A DNA stretch of 7,376 nt. It comes from Bacillota bacterium. Its GTDB lineage: Bacteria; Bacillota; Clostridia; Clostridiales; Clostridiaceae. Location: NCBI GenBank assembly GCA_023427705.1, contig JAEZAL010000300.1, positions 1 to 7,376 on the forward strand, read 5' to 3'. Numbering within the stretch: position 1 is the first letter of the stretch; the number at the start of each line of letters is the position of its first letter. Below the pieces are notes generated by a model. The model was given only the letters and a program-made list of their open reading frames with translations. It had not been told where the DNA came from and ran no database searches. Positions 1-5,485 of the stretch are shown one piece after another. The translations under genes and the position numbers were made by a program.

Positions 1-49
1 CTTTAACCTTTGATCCAACTTTAATATTACTTCTATTTGTACCGTCCAT
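1..49 (-). CDS. ywbE: YwbE family protein, N-terminal fragment (runs off the window)
   Basis: Only the first 16 codons are present, reading MDGTNRSNIKVGSKVK, and the frame is still open at the window edge. From memory of the family, YwbE proteins (DUF2196; about 65 residues, small basic, function unknown) begin with a very similar MDGxxRxxIxxG pattern followed by a lysine-rich stretch, which is why I make the call. The ATG at 47-49 has a GAGGTG ribosome binding site a few bases upstream. The gene lies downstream of the ABC transporter operon on the same strand, separated by a terminator-like hairpin at 82-113, so it is probably a separate unit or is reached only by read-through. With so short a fragment the family assignment is plausible rather than certain. 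Confidence 0.6.
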   Translation of the reverse strand, partial: MDGTNRSNIKVGSKVK

Positions 50-81
50 TAAACACCTCAATATTTCACTGTTTCTTATCT

Positions 82-113
82 AAAAGAACCATTTACTTTT
101 TAATAGTTCTTTT
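82..113 (-). terminator. Terminator-like hairpin after the ABC transporter operon
   Basis: Read on the minus strand, AAAAGAACTATT (102-113) pairs with AATGGTTCTTTT (82-93). This gives a 12-bp stem with one U-G wobble and an 8-nt loop, ending in UUUU. The wobble makes the stem continuous only in the minus-strand RNA, which fits a terminator for the operon that ends at 165. The U-tract is short (UUUU then A), so some read-through toward ywbE is possible. Confidence 0.6.
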
Positions 114-164
114 ATATTATACACTACAAATAGTTTTTATCCTAAAATTCTAATTTTATACCCT

Positions 165-935
165 TTATAACTTTCTTCTATTAAAATTTATAATTGCTAA
201 AATAAATGATATTATTATTAAAATTATTGTAACCAATATGGAAAGTCCGTAATCTGAAACCAAAGATGCTCCCTTTAATAATTCTAGACCTGATGTTAAT
301 TTAATTGGAAGATACTTAGATAGCTTTACTACCATATTTAATAAATAACTAACTAAATATGTTCCTCCTGTAAAAAGAAGAACTGAAGATGAAGTTTTCA
401 TAAAGGATGAAGCAAGTACAACAATTGCAATTAATAATATTCCAAATAAATAAGAAGCACTTGCAGCAAAAATTATATTTTGTGCAATACTATTATCCCA
501 AAAATAAGCATTATAAACATAGGTAACTCCAAAGCATAACCAATAGCATAAAGTCCAAGTTAAAATCATAGTAATACTTTTAGATAAGACAACCTTCCAT
601 CTAGAAAGTCCCTTTGTCAAAACATTAATAAGTGTTCCCTTTTGATATTCTGAAGTGAAAATACCACAAAACATAATAACAAAAACTATAAACTCCATAG
701 ATAAATTTTTATAGTACTGTTCCCAAGAAGTCATAGCTGTAACTACAACTTCTATAACCATAATCCCTTGTTCCTTTAAAGACTCTGATAACATTTCAAA
801 TAAAAATGGTGTTAGTTTTGCAAGTGCAGGGTTCATTATTCCAAAAATAAAGAAAATACCTATAAGAAGATATAACTTTCCACTTCGAGTAAGTTCCATA
901 AATTCCTTTTTAGTAAAAGCAACTACCTGCTTCAT
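165..935 (-). CDS. ABC-2 type transporter permease
   Basis: The protein is a 256-residue integral membrane subunit that should pair with the ATPase encoded just upstream to form an ABC exporter. Six hydrophobic segments are visible, at about residues 21-38, 80-95, 120-142, 152-178, 183-203 and 230-250, with a positively charged C-terminus (FNRRKL). Between the second and third segments lies EYQKGTLINVLTKG (residues 96-109), matching the E-x-x-x-G-T cytoplasmic coupling stretch of ABC-2 permeases. The gene overlaps the ATPase stop codon as ATGA, so the two are translationally coupled; a GGAGGTGG site sits just upstream. A large outward loop of about 40 residues follows the first helix. ABC-2 permeases of this size export peptides, antibiotics, sodium or lipids, and nothing in the sequence identifies the substrate. 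Confidence 0.88.
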   Translation of the reverse strand: MKQVVAFTKKEFMELTRSGKLYLLIGIFFIFGIMNPALAKLTPFLFEMLSESLKEQGIMVIEVVVTAMTSWEQYYKNLSMEFIVFVIMFCGIFTSEYQKGTLINVLTKGLSRWKVVLSKSITMILTWTLCYWLCFGVTYVYNAYFWDNSIAQNIIFAASASYLFGILLIAIVVLASSFMKTSSSVLLFTGGTYLVSYLLNMVVKLSKYLPIKLTSGLELLKGASLVSDYGLSILVTIILIIISFILAIINFNRRKL

Positions 936-1834
936 TTGCTAACCACCTCCATAAATAAAGATTCTAAGGTTGGCTCTCTCATTTCTATCTTTAAAGGATA
1001 AATTTTATTTTCATAAAGTAGTTTCATAGCATATCCCATATCCTCTTCACTCTTTTCAATATATTCTAAAATAGGTTTATCATTAGAATACTTTATTGGT
1101 AGTATCTTAGAAAATCTTTCTGCTTCTTCTAGGGATTTAAACTCTATATTAAATCCTTCACTTTTTCTTAAAGTTTTTATTTCTTCTAAGCTTCCTTGAA
1201 GAGCTAACTTTCCATTATGAAGAAGTCCAATTTCATCACATATATTCTCCACATCAGATAAGATATGTGTGGAAAATATAACTGTTGTTTCCTCTTTAAC
1301 TAACTTTAGAATATCTAAAATTTCTTTTCTGCCTATTGGATCTAAAGCAGAAGTAGGTTCATCACAAATAAGAAGTTTAGGCTTATTTAATAAGCCTTGA
1401 GCTATTCCTAGTCTTTGCTTCATTCCTCTAGAAAATCCATTAATTCTTTTTTGGGAATTTTCAAGACCTACCATTTCTAATAATCTTAATATTCTAACCT
1501 TTCTTTCTTCCTTTGGAATTCCTGTAATTTCTCCACATAGGTTTAAATATTCATAAGCAGTCATATATCCATAAAATTCAGGAACATCAGGAAGATATCC
1601 TATATATTTATTAGTCTTAGTATCTCCATAAATAACTTTTTCGCCATTTACTTCTATTATTCCATTATCACTTTTTAAAAGCCCTAAGATCATTTTCATT
1701 GTAGTAGTTTTTCCTGCTCCATTTTCTCCAATAAAACCATAAATAGTTTTTTCTCCAACCTTAAAACTTAAGTTATCTATAATCTTTTGAGAGCCAAAGC
1801 TTTTAGAAAGATTCGTTACTTTTAGAACATCCAT
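932..1834 (-). CDS. ABC transporter ATP-binding protein (ABC-2 exporter / BcrA-like class)
   Basis: The protein is a 300-residue nucleotide-binding subunit that powers the neighbouring permease. It shows Walker A GENGAGKTT (residues 36-44), a signature in the degenerate form FSRGMKQRL (134-142), Walker B LLICDEP with catalytic Glu159, the D-loop SALD (162-165) and the switch His190 in STHILSD. The Q-loop region reads IGYLPDVPEFYG, with no glutamine at the usual place, as is common in this exporter subfamily. After the catalytic domain there is a C-terminal extension of about 80 residues ending REPTLESLFMEVVSK, typical of BcrA/NatA-like ATPases. The ATG follows the upstream gene's TAA with no gap, and its stop overlaps the permease start, so this is the third gene of a four-gene operon. 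The substrate is unknown; peptide-antibiotic resistance is only one possibility. Confidence 0.93.
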   Translation of the reverse strand: MDVLKVTNLSKSFGSQKIIDNLSFKVGEKTIYGFIGENGAGKTTTMKMILGLLKSDNGIIEVNGEKVIYGDTKTNKYIGYLPDVPEFYGYMTAYEYLNLCGEITGIPKEERKVRILRLLEMVGLENSQKRINGFSRGMKQRLGIAQGLLNKPKLLICDEPTSALDPIGRKEILDILKLVKEETTVIFSTHILSDVENICDEIGLLHNGKLALQGSLEEIKTLRKSEGFNIEFKSLEEAERFSKILPIKYSNDKPILEYIEKSEEDMGYAMKLLYENKIYPLKIEMREPTLESLFMEVVSK

Positions 1835-2035
1835 TTAATCATCCTCTTTTCCAAGTAGGAAATATAAAATTGGTCCAATAAATTGCATTCCAATAATAAC
1901 AATAACAAGCCAAAGGGTTCTATTTCCTCTTTTATATTTATTATGAGTTAATATATGTCTTATAGTAACTCCTAGTAAAATAAATTCTGCTAATATTAGA
2001 GGTATTAAAAATGGTAATATTTCTTTTAATTCCAT
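1835..2035 (-). CDS. Small two-helix membrane protein, PLDc_N (cardiolipin synthase N-terminal) domain-like
   Basis: The 66-residue protein has two hydrophobic segments (about residues 7-28 and 41-61) joined by a basic loop (RHILTHNKYKRGNR). The second helix and tail, with W42, the IGPILYFLLGK motif (53-63) and an acidic end, match what I know of the PLDc_N domain. That domain forms the membrane anchor of cardiolipin synthases but also occurs alone as a small protein beside ABC exporters in Firmicutes. No phospholipase catalytic HKD motif is present, so it is not an enzyme. It starts 2 nt after the regulator's stop codon with a GGAAGG site upstream, and its stop abuts the ATPase ATG. A role as an accessory or immunity-like component of the transporter is inferred from position only. 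Confidence 0.78.
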   Translation of the reverse strand: MELKEILPFLIPLILAEFILLGVTIRHILTHNKYKRGNRTLWLVIVIIGMQFIGPILYFLLGKEDD

Positions 2036-2037
2036 AG

Positions 2038-3162
2038 TTATTTACCTTCCTTTCTTCTTTCTATTTTCATCTTTAATTCTTTATATTCTTCTTCATCAAA
2101 AAGAATTGATAGAGCAGGATTTTCAAGAGCTGGAAGTAAACTTTCCATTACAACCTTCCCTGTTCTTGGAGCCTCTGTCTTTAAAACAAATTCTTCAAAC
2201 CATTCTTCTATACGATCAAAATATTTATCTCCATGAAGAAAAATACCTTCTTCAATAAACTTAAGGCTTCCATTAACAAATTCTTTAAGTGACTTCAAAG
2301 CCTTTACCCTATCTCCATATACAGAATAAAAAATAGCTTCTTGATAATTAAATTGTAAAGCTGTATTTGGATGTAGATTTTTAATATCAAAGGCTTCTAT
2401 AACTTTTCTAATTCTATTTATTGTCTCTTCACCAAATTCCCTATCTTGAATTTTTAAATTAATCATTGCCATACTATTAGATATTAAATTCATTAAGTCC
2501 TTATAAACAGCTATTTGACTATGAAGTTCTGCCTTTGAAACTTCTCCAATACTTTCATAGGCTTTAATTAGTATTGGTTCATATTGTACTGTTAGTTGCT
2601 TCTTCTTTAAAATAGGCTCTAAGTCTTCAATAACTTCTTTTGCTCTTCCTAGATAAAGATTAGCTATTGCCTTAAAGTACAAATTTTCTTCATATAATCT
2701 AACATCACTACTATATTTAATAATATGATCTGAAAGTTCTATAATACCATTTAAAACTTCTACTTCCTTATCTTTATCTCCTGAAATCATAAAATGGTTT
2801 AACCATAGTACAATGATTTGATTTAAAAAAGGATAGCAAGAATAATACTTTTTAACTAAGCCTTTACTTTTTTTAATAACTTCATCAAAGGGTAGTTTTG
2901 AGAAATCTTCTGCTAAATCCACATAATATTTCTTTATTTGTTCAGGGCTTAATTGAGGTTCATATCCAAGTAATTCATCTATAGTAACATCAAAATAAGA
3001 CGCAATTTCACGTAATAATAATATATCAGGATAGCTTTGTCCTGTTTCCCACTTAGAAACAGAAGCCTTAGTAATTCTTAAAAAATTTGCTAGTTCCTCT
3101 TGAGTTATCTTTTTTTCTCTTCTTAATTTACTTATATTCTCAGCTAATCTTAGTATATTAAT
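2038..3162 (-). CDS. XRE-family transcriptional regulator with helical (TPR-like) C-terminal region, probable AUU start
   Basis: The protein has 374 residues with an N-terminal XRE/Cro helix-turn-helix (about residues 10-66, including ITQEELANFL, TKASVSKWETGQ and FDVTIDELLGYEP). A long helical region of about 290 residues follows, resembling the TPR-like sensor halves of such regulators. A GTG at 2920-2922 (VDLAEDFSKL) would remove the whole DNA-binding domain, yet the same frame runs upstream without a stop to a TAA at 3175-3177. No ATG, GTG or TTG occurs between that stop and the helix-turn-helix. The third of three ATT codons (3160-3162) lies 7 nt after AAGGGGG, the same layout as leuA, giving a start of (M)NILRLAENISKLR. 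ATT at 3163-3165 or 3166-3168, or ATA at 3154-3156, are the alternatives. It leads the four-gene ABC operon and probably controls it in response to an unknown signal. The family call is firm; the exact start is inferred. Confidence 0.85.
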   Translation of the reverse strand: MNILRLAENISKLRREKKITQEELANFLRITKASVSKWETGQSYPDILLLREIASYFDVTIDELLGYEPQLSPEQIKKYYVDLAEDFSKLPFDEVIKKSKGLVKKYYSCYPFLNQIIVLWLNHFMISGDKDKEVEVLNGIIELSDHIIKYSSDVRLYEENLYFKAIANLYLGRAKEVIEDLEPILKKKQLTVQYEPILIKAYESIGEVSKAELHSQIAVYKDLMNLISNSMAMINLKIQDREFGEETINRIRKVIEAFDIKNLHPNTALQFNYQEAIFYSVYGDRVKALKSLKEFVNGSLKFIEEGIFLHGDKYFDRIEEWFEEFVLKTEAPRTGKVVMESLLPALENPALSILFDEEEYKELKMKIERRKEGK

Positions 3163-3176
3163 AATAATGCCCCCTT
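3163..3176 (-). promoter_or_regulatory. Ribosome binding site supporting the AUU start of the regulator
   Basis: The minus strand reads AAGGGGGCATTATT and then the proposed ATT start. The AAGGGGGCA core and the 7-nt gap from the last G to the start codon are identical to those of leuA (AAGGGGGCACTAAA then ATG at 5155-5157). The in-frame TAA at 3175-3177 overlaps the first bases of this site, so translation cannot begin further upstream. Confidence 0.65.
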
Positions 3177-3224
3177 AATTAACTATTCTTTGTAAATATA
3201 ATTATTCTTTACTTCTTAATTAAG
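3174..3224. promoter_or_regulatory. Pair of CTTAATTAA(G/C) elements, possible operators
   Basis: The plus strand carries CTTAATTAAG at 3215-3224, overlapping the edge of the -10 box and the transcription start, and CTTAATTAAC at 3174-3183, overlapping the ribosome binding region. The two copies start 41 bp apart, close to four helical turns, which suits binding by two dimers of the regulator encoded immediately downstream. TTAATTAA arises easily by chance in DNA this AT-rich, so this is a candidate only. Confidence 0.35.
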
Positions 3225-3251
3225 TATACATTTAAACCATTGTCATTTCAA
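3223..3251 (-). promoter_or_regulatory. Sigma-A type promoter of the regulator-ABC operon
   Basis: On the minus strand, TTGAAA (3246-3251) and TATACT (3223-3228) are separated by exactly 17 bp, each a 5-of-6 match to consensus. Transcription should start near 3216, giving a leader of about 50 nt before the proposed AUU start. The start region lies inside a 10-bp palindrome, CTTAATTAAG (3215-3224). Confidence 0.7.
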
Positions 3252-3258
3252 AAGGTTA

Positions 3259-3270
3259 AAAGTTAACTTT
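3259..3270. promoter_or_regulatory. 12-bp perfect palindrome upstream of the -35 box
   Basis: AAAGTTAACTTT is a perfect dyad just upstream (in the direction of transcription) of the -35 box at 3246-3251. The position would suit an activator or an auxiliary operator of the regulator operon. There is no direct evidence of binding. Confidence 0.3.
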
Positions 3271-3351
3271 AAGATTTAAAATCAACCATTAGGAAACTTA
3301 TATTATTATATAGTTTATTAATTAAACCATTTTTTATAACAAATTCCAAAT

Positions 3352-3399
3352 AAAAAAGAGCCATATCCATAATTTAAAAAATTATTTTGATATAGCTCT
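3352..3399 (-). terminator. Second (distal) terminator after leuA
   Basis: In the minus-strand RNA, AGAGCUAUAUC (3389-3399) pairs with GAUAUGGCUCU (3357-3367) over 11 bp with one U-G wobble. An inner AUAAUUU/AAAUUAU stem (3379-3385 with 3369-3375) caps it, and a U-tract follows (3352-3356). The wobble would be an A-C mismatch on the plus strand, so the hairpin is built for minus-strand transcription. Confidence 0.75.
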
Positions 3400-3423
3400 A
3401 AAAAAATCCAGAATTATTAATTC

Positions 3424-3445
3424 AAAAAACTCTTTCAAGAGTTTT
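3424..3445 (-). terminator. First (proximal) terminator after leuA
   Basis: On the minus strand, AAAACTCT (3438-3445) pairs with AGAGTTTT (3426-3433) around a TGAA tetraloop, followed by further Ts (TTTTTT from 3429 to 3424). It is a short intrinsic terminator about 50 nt beyond the leuA stop codon, with a second hairpin further on. Confidence 0.6.
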
Positions 3446-3452
3446 ACCATTA

Positions 3453-3488
3453 ATTCTTTCATTCTTTAATTCCTTCATTCTTTCATTC
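3453..3488. repeat. Degenerate 8-bp tandem repeat, about 4.5 copies
   Basis: On the plus strand the units are ATTCTTTC (3453), ATTCTTTA (3461), ATTCCTTC (3469), ATTCTTTC (3477) and a partial ATTC (3485). The array begins 4 bp past the leuA stop codon and lies before the first terminator, so it is in the 3' untranslated region. It is probably a slippage-prone microsatellite-like tract; no function can be read from it. Confidence 0.7.
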
Positions 3489-3492
3489 AATT

Positions 3493-5157
3493 TTAATAAA
3501 GTCTATTTATAGCACTGAATACAGCCTTTATAGATGCTACAGTTATATTGCTATCTATTCCAACTCCAAATGTAGTTTCTGAACTATCTAATCTTTTCAT
3601 TTCTACATAAGCTGCTGCTTTAGCTTCTGAACCTTCTCCTAGTGAGTGTTCAGCATAATCTACAATAGTTGTCTCAACTAATTTACTATTAACTAAAGCC
3701 TTCTTTAAAGAATCAATTGGTCCATTACCTTTAGCAATAAAATTCTTTTCTTCCCCATTATATAAGAATCTAATATTTATTGTAGTATTATCTTGACTAT
3801 CCTCTTCATTATCATTATCCTCAATTTTAAACTTTATTAACTTAAATGGTCCCTTTACTTCTAAATATTCTTCAGTGAACTTGTCCATTATTACCTTTGG
3901 TGATATTTCACCAACTTTTTCTGTTATTTCTTGAATTATTTCACCAAATTCCTTATGCATCCTCTTTGGCATTTTATATCCATAATGGCTTTCTAAAACA
4001 AAGGCTACTCCACCTTTTCCTGACTGACTATTTATTCTTACTAATGCTTCATATTCTCTTCCTAAATCTCTAGGGTCTATAGGTAAATATGGAACTTCCC
4101 AATATTGATTATTTCTTTCCATATACTTTTTCATCCCTTTATTAATAGCATCTTGATGAGAGCCTGAAAAAGCAGTAAATACTAATTCTCCAGCATAAGG
4201 ATGCCTTATATGAACAGGTATCTTACAACACTTTTCATATATATCTATTACGTTATTTATATCATCAAGCTTAAGTTTTGGATCAACACCATGAGAAAAC
4301 ATATTGCAAGCTAAATTTATTATATCTACATTTCCAGTTCTTTCACCATTACCAAATAAAGTTCCTTCAATTCTATCTGCTCCTGCTAACATAGATAATT
4401 CAGCAGCTGCAACTCCAGTTCCTCTATCATTATGGGGGTGAACACTTAAAATAACTCTTTCTCTATCTGAAAAATGAGTACTCATCCACTCTATTTGATC
4501 TGCAAAAATATTAGGCATATCCATTTCTACTGTGGATGGAAGATTTATTATTACTTTTTCTTCTCTGTTAGCACCCCAAGTATCTAAAACTGCCTCGCAG
4601 ACTTCTAAAGCATAATCAACTTCTGTTCCCGTAAAACTTTCTGGAGAATATTCTAAATATATTTTTCCATTAAAATCCTTAGAATATTCTTTTACTAGCT
4701 TAGTTCCTTCTACTGCAATATCTTTAATTTCTTGCTTACTCATATTAAATACAACATCCCTCTGAAGTACTGATGTAGAATTGTAAATATGAAGAAATGC
4801 TTCCTTAACACCTTCTAAGGCCTCAAATGTTCTTTTAATTAAATGTGGTCTTGCTTGAGTTAATACTTGTACCTTAACCCCATCTGGAATTAATTTATCA
4901 TCAACTAATCTTCTTAAAAAATCAAATTCTATTTGAGAAGCTGATGGAAATCCTATTTCTATTTCCTTAAAACCTAATTCTATTAAAAGATTAAACATTT
5001 TTATCTTTTCTTGCACAGTCATTGGATTAATTAAAGCTTGATTACCATCTCTTAAATCAACACTACACCATATTGGTGCCTTTTCTATTTCTTTGTTTGG
5101 CCATGTTCTTTCTTCTAATTTGATAGTTTGAAATTTCTTATACTTTTTGTAATTCAT
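3493..5157 (-). CDS. leuA: 2-isopropylmalate synthase, type 2 (LeuA)
   Basis: The enzyme catalyses the first committed step of leucine synthesis, condensing acetyl-CoA with 2-ketoisovalerate to give 2-isopropylmalate in the cytoplasm. It has 554 residues, the usual length of the long type-2 family. The catalytic TIM barrel occupies about residues 28-305, with SVDLRDGNQ (R36, D37) near the N-terminus and the metal-binding SVHPHNDRGTG (H240, H242) and LFGNGERTGN (268-277) further on. A linker (about 310-425) leads to the C-terminal regulatory domain (about 430-554), which in the family binds leucine for feedback inhibition. That domain contains an acidic run at about 446-457. The ATG follows AAGGGGGCACTAAA. 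The leucine T-box leader upstream supports the assignment independently. No leuBCD genes adjoin it. Homocitrate synthase and citramalate synthase are less likely given length and leader. Confidence 0.96.
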   Translation of the reverse strand: MNYKKYKKFQTIKLEERTWPNKEIEKAPIWCSVDLRDGNQALINPMTVQEKIKMFNLLIELGFKEIEIGFPSASQIEFDFLRRLVDDKLIPDGVKVQVLTQARPHLIKRTFEALEGVKEAFLHIYNSTSVLQRDVVFNMSKQEIKDIAVEGTKLVKEYSKDFNGKIYLEYSPESFTGTEVDYALEVCEAVLDTWGANREEKVIINLPSTVEMDMPNIFADQIEWMSTHFSDRERVILSVHPHNDRGTGVAAAELSMLAGADRIEGTLFGNGERTGNVDIINLACNMFSHGVDPKLKLDDINNVIDIYEKCCKIPVHIRHPYAGELVFTAFSGSHQDAINKGMKKYMERNNQYWEVPYLPIDPRDLGREYEALVRINSQSGKGGVAFVLESHYGYKMPKRMHKEFGEIIQEITEKVGEISPKVIMDKFTEEYLEVKGPFKLIKFKIEDNDNEEDSQDNTTINIRFLYNGEEKNFIAKGNGPIDSLKKALVNSKLVETTIVDYAEHSLGEGSEAKAAAYVEMKRLDSSETTFGVGIDSNITVASIKAVFSAINRLY

Positions 5158-5190
5158 TTTAGTGCCCCCTTGCTTATTGTTAATAAAATT

Positions 5191-5234
5191 AAAAAACCGC
5201 GCAAACCCTCCAATATTTGGAGCGATTTACGCGG
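5191..5234 (-). terminator. T-box-controlled intrinsic terminator in the leuA leader
   Basis: On the minus strand, CCGCGTAAATC and CTCCAA (left arm, with one bulged G) pair with TTGGAG and GGTTTGCGCGG (right arm) to make a stem of about 17 bp around an ATA loop, followed by TTTTTT (5191-5196). The left arm begins inside the conserved TGGTACCGCG element, so formation of the antiterminator and of this hairpin are mutually exclusive. Confidence 0.9.
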
Positions 5235-5423
5235 TACCATCCAAGTTTTAACTTAATTAATTTAACGATATAATATACCGATAAGACCTACTTTCCCCAT
5301 TCAGTCTTACAACTCCTGAGCGAGTTCAAAAGCGAATATATGCGGGCTCTCACCATTTCCCTACTCTCTTTATTATCTCATACTTTTTACTACTCTCATT
5401 CTAAGCATTTTTTTATTAAATTA
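5191..5423 (-). promoter_or_regulatory. T-box riboswitch, leucine-responsive (CUC specifier)
   Basis: The leader carries the hallmark T-box TGGTACCGCG (minus strand, 5230-5239) just before an intrinsic terminator, and a Stem I region with GTAGGGAAATGGTGAGAGCCC (roughly 5344-5364), which resembles the conserved distal loop. The specifier is read as CUC (5322-5324) in the context TGAA-CTC-G, a leucine codon that fits leuA. The base after UGG in the bulge is U, which would pair with discriminator A73, as expected for tRNA-Leu. A TAAGAC/GTCTTA stem further on probably corresponds to Stem III. Uncharged tRNA-Leu should stabilise the antiterminator and let leuA be transcribed. The class is secure; the exact folding was done by eye. 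Confidence 0.93.
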
Positions 5424-5429
5424 ATTAGT

Positions 5430-5458
5430 AATATACTATATTTTTCATATCTTGTCAA
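5430..5458 (-). promoter_or_regulatory. Promoter of leuA
   Basis: On the minus strand, a perfect TTGACA (5453-5458) is followed after exactly 17 bp by TATATT (5430-5435). The start site should fall near 5423, giving a T-box leader of about 265 nt. The -35 box is only about 27 bp beyond the stop codon of the dehydrogenase gene. Confidence 0.85.
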
Positions 5459-5485
5459 ATACTTCTGAAATTTTTTATTATATTA

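Larger units (their letters stand above)
3163..3492. other. Intergenic region between leuA and the regulator operon
   Basis: This 330-bp gap holds, in minus-strand order, an 8-bp tandem repeat (3453-3488), two terminator hairpins for leuA (3424-3445 and 3357-3399), a featureless AT-rich stretch (about 3271-3350), the 12-bp palindrome, the regulator promoter and its leader. I see no convincing open reading frame or structured RNA gene in it on either strand. Confidence 0.6.

Noticed and set aside
1835..2035. Cardiolipin synthase or phospholipase D
   Set aside because: Only the two-helix N-terminal-like domain is present; there is no HKD catalytic motif anywhere in the operon.
2038..2922. A 294-residue protein starting at the GTG at 2922
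   Set aside because: The same frame continues upstream through a complete XRE helix-turn-helix, so this start would cut off the DNA-binding domain; there is also no ribosome binding site in front of it.
2900..3170. A frameshift or broken gene separating the helix-turn-helix from the C-terminal region
   Set aside because: Codon-by-codon reading of 3168 to 2922 shows one uninterrupted frame with no stop or shift, so the gene is intact apart from its unusual start.
3453..3488. A CRISPR-like array
   Set aside because: The units are 8 bp, contiguous and without spacers, so it is a simple tandem repeat.
5250..5262. A further TTAATTAA element in the leuA leader as an operator
   Set aside because: It lies within the T-box linker and such AT-only octamers are expected often by chance here; there is no dyad placement relative to a promoter.
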